Shown: positions 42,426-54,060, counted from the stretch's first letter. The stretch is DNA of 64,000 nt from Pseudoips prasinana (GCA_951640165.1 OX621234.1:6329001-6393000); one strand, 5' to 3'. Notes: generated from the sequence alone by a model not told the origin. Made by a program: numbers and translations.

Positions 42426-43284
42426 TTGAAATGATTTGATTGAAACGATAATAAATATTAATATAACGTCATAATCACAGACCGTGAATGTGCAGGTAGG
42501 TGCTGAGGGCCAGACGTACACCTTTAATATGGGACTTACTTGTTTAAAAATTTATTTCTCATTTTATTTGTTTTCTCTGCCTAATGCTCAGATATAAGCA
42601 ACTAGTCGTTAATCCGCCTTCCACTACCAAGAGAAAGGCAAATTTCCAAAATGATTCATCTGCTCTTGCTTGGAGTATTGTAAATATTATAACATTACAA
42701 GAAATTATAACATGAGTTAAGTATGAAAAAGTAATAATTGAAAAATATTTATCCACTCATTATAGAGCGCGGCCAGATCGCAAGAATTTACTCTTCATTT
42801 TTATCTTAGTACTATATAATCCTCATCAATACCACCTTACTAACTAACTACCAACAAATTATTAAAACAACATCCTTATTTCGTAGGCGTTTAGAACCAT
42901 ATTCATAAAAATCAGAGTAAGCTTTTCGATGATGTCGCAACATACGTACACATACGTGTATTGCGTTACAATCGCTATCGAACCATCCTTCATGAACTAT
43001 ATATATATGAAATTTTATATTCTTTACATAGAACACATCACCTTTATAAGGGGATGGTTCCATTCAAAAAATTACCATTATGTGACATGCATTATTGCTT
43101 AATTTCATCAATTCCATTCTGGGTATACCTTAAAGTCGTGTAACGAAACCATTGCGACTTCTAATTCGAAGGCAACGCCATCTAATGAGGGCTTTCGAAA
43201 CAAATATTCTTATGATGGGAACTGATTAAATAAGAAAGCTTTTAACTGCAAAAACCTATACATATATACGTAGGTATATTTAGA
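42426..43284. other. No gene recognised
   Basis: Two minus-strand open frames (42559-42756 and 42848-43063) exist. Neither has a recognisable motif or splice-consistent neighbours, and the first is merely hydrophobic. I treat the interval as non-coding. Confidence 0.35.
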
Positions 43285-43555
43285 AATGATTTGACTGGTA
43301 TGTTGGCCAGAGGTTGTGGGTTCAATCCGGGATAAATCTTTGTGTGATGAGCACTATTATTTCTTCTGTGTCTGGGTATAAGTTGGCGTGGTTGGTACAT
43401 ACTTGTCTTTGAAGCCCCAGTATATGGGTTCGATTCCCACCCAGGACAGATATTTGTGTGCATGAATATGTCGGTTTGTCCTGTGTCTGGATGTAATTAC
43501 CTATATATGTATGTATTTACACAATTAAAATCAGTTATCTGATTTCCATAGTACA
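43285..43555 (+). repeat. Two tandem tRNA-headed SINE units
   Basis: The first head is at about 43293-43374 (GTGGGTTCAATCCGGG). The second is at 43376-43555, with an A-box-like GGCGTGGTTGGTACATAC, a B box GGGTTCGATTCCCACCC and the body AGGACAGATATTTGTGTGCA. The second closely resembles 63085-63240. Confidence 0.65.
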
Positions 43556-44143
43556 ATTGATACACACTTACATCCTCTATTTTAAGCCCTTACGGGTGGA
43601 ATTCTCAAAAATTCTGAAATATATATTTTTAATTTTCAACTGAAATACCAATTTCATGCGTCTAACTTAAAAATTGACACATTTTTCATACAAACTTAAA
43701 CCCCCTATTTTACGCTCTTGGGACTGGAATTTCCAAAAATCCTGAAATACATATTTTTTATTTTTAACTAAAAGGCTAAATCCTAATTTTCATGCGTGTA
43801 ACTTAATAATTGTCACATTTTTCGTACATACTTACATCCCCTATTTTCCACCCTTGGGGGTGAAATTTCCAAAAATCCTGAAACACGTATTTTTTTATTT
43901 TTTACTGGTAGGCCGAATACCAATTTTCATGCCTTTAACTTAAAAAACGGCAAAGTTTCATACTAACTTTGCACCCCCGTTTTACCTCCTTGGGGGTTGA
44001 ATTTCGAAAAATCCTTCCTTATTCCTTGTCTACATTATAAAGAAAACATTTGTGCAAAATTTCAGCTTTCTAGGTCCAAGGGTTTGGGCTGGGCGTTGAT
44101 GAGTCAGTCAATCAGTCAGGACTTCTCTTTTTATTTATATAGA
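43556..44143 (-). mobile_element. Duplicated Helitron segment
   Basis: Almost identical to about 41664-42244 of the neighbouring Helitron, sharing GATACACACTTACATCCTCT at one border and the TCTATATAAATAAAAAGAG end at the other. The 3' part of the element is missing. It lies about 1.9 kb from the matching segment. Confidence 0.75.
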
Positions 44144-44409
44144 GTAAATATGTATAGATTCAGGATTTTAAAAAATATATGTAACGAAACAGACTGCACG
44201 AACCGGCTAATAAAATTTATGTCCACGCTGTTTTCAATATAATTTATGTATGTTTTCAATATAAGCTGATTCTATACAACGCTAGATCAGCTTATACTGC
44301 AAATATATGTTATAGCTTGATAATGTAGACGCGCGTACTGCATCGTGAGCTTACAAGTTCAAGTGTAATACCCAAGTGGTGAAAAATATTCATTATTTCA
44401 TTACCATTT
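44144..44409. other. Spacer, nothing recognised
   Basis: AT-rich intergenic sequence upstream of gene 2; nothing recognised. Confidence 0.3.
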
Positions 44410-44632
44410 CATATCGTCATATCATATCAATCGAAAGACGTCCACAGCTGGACAGAGGCCTTTCCAAGTTTTGCCACAATAGTTAGTCCTGCGCTGCCCG
44501 CACCCAGCGGCTTCCCGCGACCCTTGCAAGATCGTCGGTCCACCTTGTAGGGGTCTGCCCTCACTGCGTCTTCCGGTTCGTGGTCACCACCCAAGAACCT
44601 GTCTGCCTCCTTCCTCAACAGCTCATCTCGTT
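44410..44632 (-). pseudogene. RTE-type LINE 3' fragment
   Basis: On the minus strand it carries the end block CCAGCTGTGGACGTCTTTCG and degraded codons for the KWRW-to-GRPPTRWTDD region (GGACCGACGATCTTGCAAG, ACCACGAACCGGAAGACGC). It lies immediately upstream of gene 2, less than 100 bp from its start codon. Confidence 0.65.
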
Positions 44633-44712
44633 ACTTTTAGCATGTGTAGCATTAGTTGGAATTAAATAAAAGAATTTCCTTTTTATGAACAGGTTTTTGA
44701 AAAATAATTTAA

Positions 44713-46274
44713 ATGGAAGAAGCACGTATATTTTATAATAACGAAGACAATAGTCCTTGTAAGGACACAGAAAACGTGAGCTTTATCATTCGTAAGAAGA
44801 AGAAGAATAATAGAAAACCAATTAAAGATCCTAGATATGATGAACATTTACAAATAGAATTTCACTTATTCAATAGTCCTATAACGAATATGAAGGAATC
44901 TAAAGACGAAGTGTACATGAGTATGCCGGATATAAATAAAGCAAATACAAAACCTCAACAATTCACAAATAAGAATTACACAAAGGGTAGTTGGAGAGTT
45001 TACAAATGTTATCTAAACTCTCAAGAACAGACTTGTCCATGCACATCTAATACCATGTTAAAATTAATGAAGAACATTTACAATAGCTATCAAAAGAAAT
45101 TAGCAAGGAAAGCAGTTTCTAAAAACAAATTTTGTAATACAAACACAGCAGGTTCAAATAAAATTATTGATGGTGATATATTAGAGGATACTGAGAAAAT
45201 GAATCGAGAGTTATCCACAGTGATTTCATTGCTCCATGAAATCAGAACTGAACTAGGAATTGAATCACCTACAAGAGTTTTAACAAAATCTGACCTAGTC
45301 CATAAAGTCAAACAATACTTCATACGCAAAACAAATTCGGAAAAGAAAGAGATACTTAAGAAACTTGATGTTATACCATCATTTTTACGCAAAGCAGCCT
45401 CAGAAAGATCATTCCTAGTAAAACTGAGTTCCAGAGCTTGTTTTCCAAAAGACTCTCATAAGAGCAACGGTCTGAAAAAAACTAGCACTACGGAATATAA
45501 TGAATTTGAAAATAATATGAATGGGAAAAAGATTAAAGATATTACCAAAACAAGAACTTTTGATCGGAGTGCTTATGTGAAAATTCGAGATTCTTTATCA
45601 GATACAACAAGTGGTCACTTTAGCTCGCATATAAATTTACAAAATATAAACCACGGTTTTACTGCCTGTACTGAAGTTACGATTGGAAGAGCAGGTGTAC
45701 CTACTTTTCCGGTAGAACCAAGTACAATCTCGAATGAAATTGAAGTTGATACAAAAGGGAGTACACCAATCTGTGGTAGTTTAGAAATTAACAAAAAAAG
45801 TCATTTGAAAGGCCGTAAAAGTGCCACATGTGTTTTAAATTTACGTAATAATCCAATAAAAAGTTCAGTAAGTCTTACCTATCCCCAGAATGATAAAATA
45901 GATAGTGTCACAAAGTGCCTACACGACACTCCACTACCAGTTGCGATGGGCGATGATTGTGATGATGATTATAGTCTATTATATTATGTACCTTTTGATT
46001 TGTATGAATATGTGAATCCTGTTTCACTTTGCTATATTTCAAATACCAGTACTGATCTCGATTCTCGAAATAGTTTTGATTCTGTTGTGGTGATCAAAAG
46101 TGAATCATCCTTAAGTTTATCAACAAATTCTAGCAAAACTCGACGTACTACTAGTGAGTTCTGTTTTACAAACATTGAGTCAGATACTACTCTTTATCTG
46201 GGTTACACTGCTTCAAACGATGGAACCGATGAGAAATTAAGCAATAGTACCAGTGGAGACCGTAAAAAACCGAG
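44713..46274 (+). CDS. Gene 2, exon 1
   Basis: 520 codons from ATG (MEEARIFYNNEDNSPC), paralogous to exon 1 of gene 1. Matched pairs are NVSFIIRKKKKNNRK with NISIIVHKKKNKNRK; RVYKCYLNSQEQTCPC with KIYRCQIFSQDETCCC; SAYVKIRDS with HSYVKIRVT; VTIGRAGVPTF with VTIGQAIGIPT; and VVVIKSESSLSLSTNSS with IVIIKSETSLSLSTTSS. At residues ~190-240, NSEKKEILKKLDVIPSFLRK and AASERSFLVKL are one decayed copy of the gene 1 module. It leaves in phase 2 at CCGAG/GTACAT; the frame would otherwise stop four codons on (46287). An acceptor-like ATGAACAG 18 bp upstream suggests a 5' non-coding exon. Function unknown. Confidence 0.8.
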
Positions 46275-46596
46275 GTACATTGTTTAATTTTATGGAAAAT
46301 TATTTAATTTAAAGTTGATTCTCAGTTATAATTAGTTCTGAGAAAGGCTTTATTTCCAAAGTTATATATGTTAATTATTTCCAAAGTTAGCATACTTTTC
46401 ATTTCATCGAGTGAAATGATATCAATTTCTAAAACTCTTTCCTTGTATAAAATAAAGGGAACATAGTAAGATGAAGTATTATTACACTGACATTTATGCT
46501 CAATAAATAATAACATACACTCATAGACAACTTTAACTTAGTGTTAAGTTTAATAGCCACTGATAATTTTGTTAAGTTGTTTTTTTTTTCTTTTAG
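46275..46596 (+). other. Gene 2 intron 1
   Basis: 322-nt intron, from GTACAT to a long T tract ending TTCTTTTAG. It contrasts with the 6 kb first intron of gene 1. Confidence 0.65.
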
Positions 46597-46988
46597 TGAA
46601 GTCATTGATTGCTGCAACATTCAGTTCCATAATCCAAGAGAGAAAAAATATAAAAGAAAAGACAAATTAGCAAACTCAGATCAGGTCACAGTACTTCGAA
46701 TGTCAGAAATGAAATTGAGTATACAACAGGCCCAATCAAAAGACAATGAGTATCCAGATAATTATCCAGACAATGAGTATGCAAAAACTGACACAAAAAA
46801 AATTAATAATAAATATGATATCGGAGAAATAGTCGATGAGCCTCTTATAAACGCCGAATCACCCACGAATTCATCTATATATCTCTTGGTATCTTCTGAT
46901 GATACAGGGTACTCTGCAGATGATGTCATATGCATTGGAATATCAGAAAACTTAAGCAACTGGAAACGTCATAATATAGGAGACTCTT
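46597..46988 (+). CDS. Gene 2, exon 2
   Basis: 392 nt, phase 2 in and phase 1 out, donor GACTCTT/GTAAGT. It reads EVIDCCNIQFHNPREKKYK and SSIYLLVSSDDTGYSADDV, the latter matching gene 1 exon 2. Without the donor the frame would run to a stop at 47023, adding 11 residues. Polar and acidic with a repeated NEYPDNYPDNEY stretch. Confidence 0.7.
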
Positions 46989-48594
46989 GTAAGTCTTCCA
47001 ATAACCTTTTTAGTAAACTATAAGTATCCGTTAAAGTTGCGTATCGCAATATATTTAAGGCATGTATTTAAATCTATATCTGTATATTCCCTTTTTGCTA
47101 ACAAAATATTTCAAAGTTATATCAAAAATACTGACACACACTGCACACTAATTATGCACACTAACTAAATCAAATTAAGTATACTGTTTAATCATATGTG
47201 CAGAACTGTTTTACTGAATGAATAACTATTATCAAAATAGTTATCTAACAATTCTATAGTTCAACAAACTTAATAAAACTTTTTCAAGGAAAACCATCAC
47301 CTAATTTACTTTTAGGAACACCGTTTATTCTAAATAAAACCCAATTTAATCAGTCATCTTTATATAATTAAGTACACAAAAAAATAATCAAGTGCTTACT
47401 TAACATGCAGTAAACACATGCACACTGAGCGGTAACTAAGTGTAGAAACAATAAGTAGAAGTTTAGGAACAATAATAGAACTTAAATATAAAGATAATTA
47501 TTATTACTACCTGTAATAATAATCATCTTCATATTTAAGTTCTATTGAATGATTAGGGCTGGTCTTGCTTTACTAGGATGTCCGCGTTTACGTTTAATGC
47601 CGATAGGAATGTTTTTAGCCTGGGTACACATTAATACGAAAAACTTTATTCCAACAGTCACAAATACAAATTTCAAAATACCGATTTTCATAATTCCGAA
47701 TGGTAGAAAAATCCGAATATTACAACTCCGACTTATCATTACTCCTAGTTTTATAATTCCTAAATTTCAATATTCCTAACGTTTATAATTACTATTCTCA
47801 AAATACCGAGCTTCAATAGATCGAATAACAAAAAGTCCGACTTAATGATAATTCGAAACATCAACAATACGAATAAAAATATTAATCCCCGGTCAATGAT
47901 TCACCAACAATAGAGGGAATCTGGCACTCGGTCGCTGCATGCAACATGCTAGCTGGCAGGCATGCAACATGCAAGCAGGCATTGTTTCTGTCACGGCTCC
48001 GGCGCTGCGGGGTTTGGGCGGGCCCACGCGAGCTTATCGTCGCAGATGGTTTTAACGCTCACCGCCGCAGCTGAGGCTGGCCGACGAAGCCGGCCAGCAA
48101 GCCGAACTGGGCCTTGAAACCACCTACTCCTGCTGCTCGCGGGCCGCCCCACCCCTCCGCGCCTACGCGGGCTTACATTACACTCTAGAGGTAGTGCAAA
48201 CAAGACTACGTGAAGTCGGTTTTGCAGCGATTCGTTTCTGTCACAAAATTAAAGAAAAAAGTTACAAAAAAAGAAAGCGCAGTTTCGAACACCTTCCTTC
48301 ATATGAAAATCTTCTTTTCGTTCAGAAGTACCAGACCGTTTGCTTACTTCGTGTCGCTCGGTCTCCCTCACACTCACGTTAGATGCTAAAGAGCGAGCGC
48401 GGCGTTAGATGTGCAGGTGCCAACAAGTTTTTCAGTAAAATAAAGAATCAAAATCTAAATAAAGTTAGGTTTAATATATTTTAGTTGCACTATTAGTCAA
48501 TTTGTAGAGTTTCATTTGATAAAATAAACTTACTTTATAGTGGTACACCTTTAGTTAACAATTTTAGAAATTCCGTTGTAAGATTGTACAATTT
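46989..48594 (+). other. Gene 2 intron 2, first part
   Basis: AT-rich intronic DNA holding the hairpin at 47474-47546. A GC-rich block at about 47930-48190 (minus-strand frame CNVSPRRRGGVGRPASSRSR) looks like a dispersed repeat and not an exon. Confidence 0.5.
47474..47546. repeat. 34-bp-arm hairpin, two mismatches
   Basis: AATAGAACTTAAATATAAAG onward is mirrored by the sequence ending CATATTTAAGTTCTATT, around a 5-nt centre (TACCT). Confidence 0.88.
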
Positions 48595-48700
48595 AGAGTG
48601 AAAGTTATTATTCTTATTCTTCTGGTTGCGGCTATTTCCAGTCTCCGGAGGTCCTGGTAACACTGCGTCCAGTGATGAACTATTGTGCTCGCCGCTCCAA

Positions 48701-50065
48701 CTAAACTTCCCTGTCTAAACCTGCAACATAGATAAATTGCAGAATCTTTTTGGCAGGAGTGTCGATAACATCGTCCTGGTGCAAGAAGTGTTGGCCCAGG
48801 ACGGTGTTACGTTTATGCATCAGTGGCTCACAGTGGCAGAGCAGGTGTAGAGGTGTTTCGTCTGCGTTATTGCAGAATCTGCACACTCTACAGTCTCCGA
48901 TGCCCACCGTGGATAGGTGTTTCCTGAGACGGCAATGTCCCGTTAGCATCCTAGTTATGATGCATAAGTTTCTCCTATTAAGCGCGAGGACTTCGTTCGC
49001 AGTTTTGCGGTCGTAGCCCTTGATAGCTTTTTTGGAGTGGGTTAAACCTGGAAGTTTGTGCCAGCGTTTAACAGCTTCTTGATTGCAATGGTTCCTTAGG
49101 GTGAGTTGGACTGTGCTTTTTGGTATTCCGCATATCGGCTCAGGGCCGTATTGGACCAGTTTAGCTCCAGCCCGTGCAAGTTCGTCGGCACTTTCGTTGC
49201 CCTCGATACCCGCATGACCCGGTACCCATCGAAGTATCACCTTGTTCCTAAGGCACAGGGTATTGAGACTGTCAATGCAGTTCATAACCAGCCTTGACGT
49301 TATAGTGTCAGAATTCAAGGCTAGGAGGGCCGCTTGACTGTCTGAATGGATGTAGATTGTATGATTGACATAGTCATTTTGCAGGTTGGCTTCTGCACAT
49401 ACAATGATGGCATAAACCTCTGCCTGGAAAATTGAGGCGTATTTACCCAGATTTTTACTGGCTTTGAATCTGGGTCGTTCCCCAAAAACTCCACAGCCTA
49501 CGTCATTTCCCATTTTGGAGCCATCGGTGTACCAAATTAGGCTCCCCTTCTTCCAGGATACTTTGTTGTTAGTCCAGTCGTCCCTGGAAGGTATCTCCAC
49601 ACAATAATTCTTGGTGCTATTATATTGTGGGGACAAAAAGTCTAGTTTCATGCCTAGTATGGGGTCCTGTTGCACTTGGTCACATAAAGCCCTCAGTGCC
49701 TTTGAGAGCCACGTCTCGGTCCCCTGTGCGGCTGCTCTCAGCATGCCGGCCTTCGCCTCAGACTGTATGAACAGTGAAAGAGGCGGCAGATTCAGCAATG
49801 CCTCAAGTGACGCTCCAGGAGTGGAGGACATGGCTCCCGTGACTACCATAGATGCAGATCTTTGCAGGCTATTGAGCCTGTTTATTACTGTCGTTTGGCT
49901 GGTTTTACTCCACCAAACTACGGAGCCGTACGCGATGGCGCTATAGCAGTGTACAACCATAGGAGAAGTTTGGGGTGGGATCCCCACCTTCTCCCTACCA
50001 GGCGACGCCCTATACCTAAGGCAATTTTTGCCTTTTGTATAGTTTTCTTTATATGTGGGTTCCAT
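48701..50065 (-). pseudogene. LINE ORF2 part: RNase H and C-terminal zinc cluster
   Basis: About 454 residues. The RNase H domain has YTDGSKMGNDVGCG (first Asp), IFQAEVYAI (Glu), IHSDSQAALLAL (second Asp) and WVPGHAGIEGNESADELAR (His/Asp). A CHxC-like cluster follows (GDCRVCRFCNN, LHLLCHCEPLM). An RNase H downstream of the RT places it in the I/R1/Loa-type LINEs. The frame overlaps the RT frame by about 150 bp, meaning one frameshift since insertion. Confidence 0.8.
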
Positions 50066-50700
50066 GTGAGCTTTTGGTCAAAAATTATTCCCAAATATTT
50101 AACCTCATTGGAAAACTGTATCTCGCTGCCGTTCATTACTGAAGGGGCTAATTTGTCTAGAGCCCTCTTTCGAGTAAACGGTACGATAACTGTTTTGTTA
50201 GCATTTACGGATAGCTGATTCGCTCTACACCATCGATTGACAATGTTAAGAGCGTTCTGCATCAGTGACGACAACAAGCTTTGACAGAATCCCCGTATAA
50301 TAACTACAAGGTCATCAGCGTATCCCAAGGTGTCGATTCTTTGTTCTGCTAGCTTGTATAAAAGCTCATCTATTGCTAAGGTCCACAGGAGTGGGGATAG
50401 TACACCTCCCTGTGGACAGCCTCTCGTTGTTGCAACCTCCAAGGAAGTTCCATGCAGCGAGACCAGAGCTTTACGGTTTGAAAGCATTGCCTTTACCCAT
50501 TTGACAGTTGTTTGATCAATGTTCTTGTTTGTTAGTCCATTGATCAACGTGCCTGTCGGGGTGTTATCAAAGGCACCTTCAATATCCAAGAATGCACAGA
50601 GTGCTATCTGTTTGTCCTCCAGTGCTCTTTCGACCCTGTCTGTCAATTGCAGCAGGGCGGTTTCCGTAGACCTGCCTCTACAGTATGCGTGCAAGAAGTG
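49918..50700 (-). pseudogene. LINE ORF2 part: reverse transcriptase
   Basis: From the truncation point it reads CRGRSTETALLQLTDRVERA, ALCAFLDIEGAFDNT (motif A Asp), RGCPQGGVLSPLLWTLAIDE (motif B) and TLGYADDLVVIIRG (YADD), then the thumb (VKYLGIIFDQKLTWNPHIK). The open frame continues past 50700 into the older element, which is not part of this ORF. The endonuclease and the 5' part of the RT are absent. Confidence 0.85.
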
Positions 50701-50713
50701 AGAGTGAAAGTTA

Positions 50714-51660
50714 GTAATTTTGATAAACATTTCGAACTTTTGTTTTATAAATCGTATATCCAATATTGTACGAACCACATTTTCAATTCAATTCAATTCA
50801 ATTTTATTTGCTCAATACAGGTATTACAGAGAACTAAGGCATGCAAATTGTTTTTTGTTTTGTTTCATGTACAAATTTAAACAAACAAGAATTAGTTACA
50901 TTGATTTCGACGAGTGCAATTATTAAACTTATATATATGTATATATATATATATATATATAAATATAATTAGATCACAATATAATCAATTAATTAAGTAA
51001 ATGTTTCAATGTCAGATAAGATATAGAATTTTATCAATGTCAAATAGTATTGTACAATGTCACGTTAATAGAAGTAAATGTCAAAATAATATATAAGATT
51101 CTAAAATACAACAATTATATAGGTACCAAAAATACAATTAGCATTACTTTCAATTTAAAATTTATCATTTAGGAATTCAGTCACACTATAATAATTTTTA
51201 TTAACAAGAAATTGCTTCAATTCTTTTTTGAAAATCTTGTCATTACTTCCTTTAAACGCTTTGGGCAGTTTGTTAAATATTAGTGGCCCCATATAGAACA
51301 CGCTTTTATGCATCAGAGTAGTTTTTGATTTCCTAAGACAAAGACGATACTCGTCTCGTTGCCGTCTGTTACTACTCTCTAAAGCTACATTATACAGGTA
51401 TAAATGAAGTTTAACAAACACAGCAATTTCATATATATAAAGACAAGGTAGTGGTAGTATTTTATACTTGCGGAAAAATGGTGCACAACTCTCAATGGTT
51501 TTTAACCCAAACATGGCCCTTAAACATCTTTTCTGTGCTTTGAAAATTCGATCTCGGTCTGTGGAGTTCCCCCAAAAAATCAAGCCATATCTCAAGATAG
51601 AGGATACCATTTTTGATGTGAATTCAATAAAAAAGGCCATCTCAGTTTGTGTGGTTTTTT
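50714..51660 (-). pseudogene. CR1/Jockey-type LINE 3' end
   Basis: The minus-strand frame at 51640-51155 reads MVSSILRYGLIFWGNSTDRD, FKAQKRCLRAMFGL, YIYEIAVFVKLHLYLYNVAL and GPLIFNKLPKAFKG, the thumb and C-terminal tail typical of CR1/Jockey-like reverse transcriptases. The 3' end has a TTGAA pentamer tail (about 50783-50803 on plus). An AT dinucleotide run lies at about 50935-50960. It is 5'-truncated and was split by the I-type LINE. Confidence 0.75.
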
Positions 51661-52125
51661 AATATTTTTTGTAGGTCATGTTTAGTTATTCAATTAGTTT
51701 TTTTTGCACAGCATTCATACTTCTGGTATGCATTCAGTTAAATAGTGGAGTTACGTAGTGTGCTGAAAAACTATACAGATGTGCATTTAAAAATATCCCT
51801 ATATTTAATAAGGCCATCAATACTAAAAGAGACTGGTTGTTTTTTATATTATATCCAACCTTAATTTTGAATCTACACGTTGTTGGAGATAGTCATATTT
51901 AACTGCATATGTATTCTTATAGCGACTACGGTAAGGTGTTCTACCTAAAATTGGGCAACCACTGCTTGGAACTCTCACAACTCCTAAAAGATAAAAATAG
52001 ACATGACAGGAGGTAACAAACAGATAAATTGATCAACTATATCAAGAATAGTAAAGGTATAAGCTAAGGAAAGTTGAAATTTGGATAGGCTTGTTGCATG
52101 TTATTATTTGACAGCATTATCCATA
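51661..52125. other. Gene 2 intron 2, no feature recognised
   Basis: AT-rich intronic sequence between the CR1 tail and the Helitron; nothing recognised. Confidence 0.35.
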
Positions 52126-52394
52126 TCTATATATATAAAAATCAATGCCACTTTTCGTTGTAATGTTATAACTCAACAACGCCTTTACCGATTTGGCTAA
52201 TTTTGGTCTTGAATTACTCGTGAAAGTCCAGGGAAGGTTTGTACGTAGAGAAAATTTAAAAAAAGTCTTGAAAAAGTGTAAAATCAACATCTTTTAGCAA
52301 TTAAAAATATTTTTTGTTTGAATAAATGAACTTAATAATCATTTTTTTTTATTACTATGCCTTATACGTAGCGAAGCACGTACAGGGCCGCTAG
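52126..52394 (+). mobile_element. Short non-autonomous Helitron
   Basis: Same type as 13378-13616: 5' TCTATATATATAAAAATC after A, 3' GGGCCGCTAG before T, and a near-identical first 150 bp. The inner right half differs in length. Confidence 0.8.
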
Positions 52395-52912
52395 TTATTT
52401 ATATATTATTTACCATAGTTACGAATCGCAAAACATATTCAATACGTCCTGTACTTCTCTTCCTAAAACTATTTCTACTTATCGCCTTACTGTATACCAT
52501 TTTTTTTTTACGTGGTGGAAATGCCATTCGCACGTTGTGTAGGGCCCACCCACTAAAACCACCACGGTAGCCAGCCTCACAGCGCCTGTAGCGGGGGCTC
52601 TGGGTACTCGTGAACGATCTCACCAGTGCCCCCGCCGTACACTGAGTGTCTGAGACTCTCACCCGGGGACGGGAGGGGCCCGAATGCCTGCCATCACGCA
52701 CGAGCGCGTTTAGGCAACCTGAGCTACAGCAGGTTACCTCTTCCCGGGACCGCTTATACAAGACGAGTGGAGTGCCCTTCCTGCAAACGCCAGCGACCCC
52801 AGGGGCGGCGCCTAGCCGGGGAGAAGCCGGCTGGACGCCGCATACTCTCTCGCGCTGAGATTAGCTCCCAGCGCCGGCGCCGATGAAGCGGACATTAGCG
52901 TCAATGTCCAGT

Positions 52913-53551
52913 TCATCGGCGCCGTCTCGTTCTCCTACGGGAGGGATCGTTGCGCTCCCTCTCGCGCTCGGCGGCCTCCTTCTTGAGCATAACAGCTTCA
53001 CAGAAGGAGGCCACCACGTTCCATCCGGTTGTCGCCGTCAGCATGGCCGAAACCACTGCTGGCAGTGAGAGGTCCAATCCTATTTCAGCGACCAGGACTC
53101 GTCTCTCGGGGGCCCAAGCTGGGCACTCCTCGAGTGTATGTTGGGCCGAGTCCGGGCCGCCGCCACAATGGTGACACGTCGGTGTCGCCTCTCTACCTAT
53201 TCGACAAAGGTACTCACCGAAGCAGCCGTGTCCGGTGAGTATCTGTGTCAACCAGAAGGTTAGGCTGCCCCGTTTCCGGAGCAGCCATGCGTCAAACCAC
53301 GGCAGGACCGCACCGACAGAGCGTTGACGCAAGCCTCTCGGCAATTCAAGCCGCTCGCGCCAAATCTCTAAGGCCTGTCGGTGCGCGTCCCGCCGTACGT
53401 TTGTCCAGTCCGGTATTTGGCCCCCGGCATCCGAGCGGGCACGGACGAGATCGTAAACTCTCGCGTCCATGTCCGCCAGGATGTCCAGTGGCGGGAATCG
53501 TCCTAGTAAAGTCGCCGCCTCAAAGGAGATCGTCCGGTATCCACGGACCAC
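52913..53551 (-). pseudogene. R1-type LINE, ORF2 C-terminus
   Basis: About 212 residues: LPWFDAWLLRKRGSLTFWLT, QILTGHGCFGEYLCRIGRE and the zinc cluster CHHCGGGPDSAQHTLEECPA, then WAPERRVLVAEIG and a basic end. This CxxC..H..C cluster after TGHG.F..YL is typical of the C-terminus of R1-clade elements. It is in a different frame from the preceding RT part. Confidence 0.75.
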
Positions 53552-53590
53552 TCTGATGGAACCACCCGCTGCACGCTATTCAAAAGAGCT

Positions 53591-54060
53591 TCAAGTCAAG
53601 AGTCCAGAAGACCAGACGGGAGCGCCGTATAGGGCCATAGACCGGATAACCCCACAGTAGAGGCGGCGGACTTCTTCCCGGGGTCCCCCGAGGTTGGGCA
53701 GCAGACGCTGGAGTGCGCCCGTCGGTCCGCGAAGTCGGGGGACCAGCTGGACAAAGTGGGTGTCAAAAGCCCACCTACTGTCCAGCGTCAGCCCGAGGTA
53801 TTTGAGGGTTTGCCCAACTGGGACCGCCTCACCACACACCTGAATCCGCGTGCTGGAAGGTTCCCTGCCCCGACGGAGGCTGTGGAAACAAAGCGCCTCA
53901 GTTTTATGAGGCGCTACCTGAAGGCCGAGCCCGCGGACACTGCCGACGACACAGGCTACTCCCAGTTCGGCAAGCCGTGCCAAATCCGTGAAATTGCTCC
54001 CCCTGGCCAACACGAGAGTGTCATCTGCATAGCAAACGACATCTACGCCGAGGGGGAGCC
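53591..54060 (-). pseudogene. R1-type LINE, RT C-terminal part
   Basis: The frame begins near the truncation with VDVVCYADDTLVLARGSNFT (catalytic YADD) and continues APHKTEALCFHSL, LKYLGLTLDSRWAFDTHF and YCGVIRSMALYGAPVWSS. It is separated from the C-terminal part by a frameshift near 53560-53590. Confidence 0.8.

Larger units (their letters stand above)
48608..50700 (-). mobile_element. I-type LINE, 5'-truncated, with 13-bp target duplication
   Basis: AGAGTGAAAGTTA occurs at 48595-48607 and again at 50701-50713, directly bounding the element. The minus-strand 3' end has an AATAAGAATAATAA tail, like the TAA-repeat tails of I-group LINEs. It encodes a partial reverse transcriptase and an RNase H in two overlapping frames, so it is dead. 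The target was the older CR1-type tail (50714 onward). Confidence 0.85.

Noticed and set aside
42559..43063. Two minus-strand open frames as possible receptor gene fragments
   Set aside because: One is hydrophobic but neither has a family motif, splice partners or a believable start. AT-rich DNA gives such frames by chance.
47991..48203. GC-rich minus-strand frame as a host exon
   Set aside because: Low-complexity Arg/Pro/Ala sequence resembling a dispersed repeat, with no fitting splice sites or paralog in gene 1.
50701..50778. Upstream continuation of the I-type LINE RT frame
   Set aside because: It lies beyond the target-site duplication at 50701-50713 and belongs to the older CR1-type sequence.
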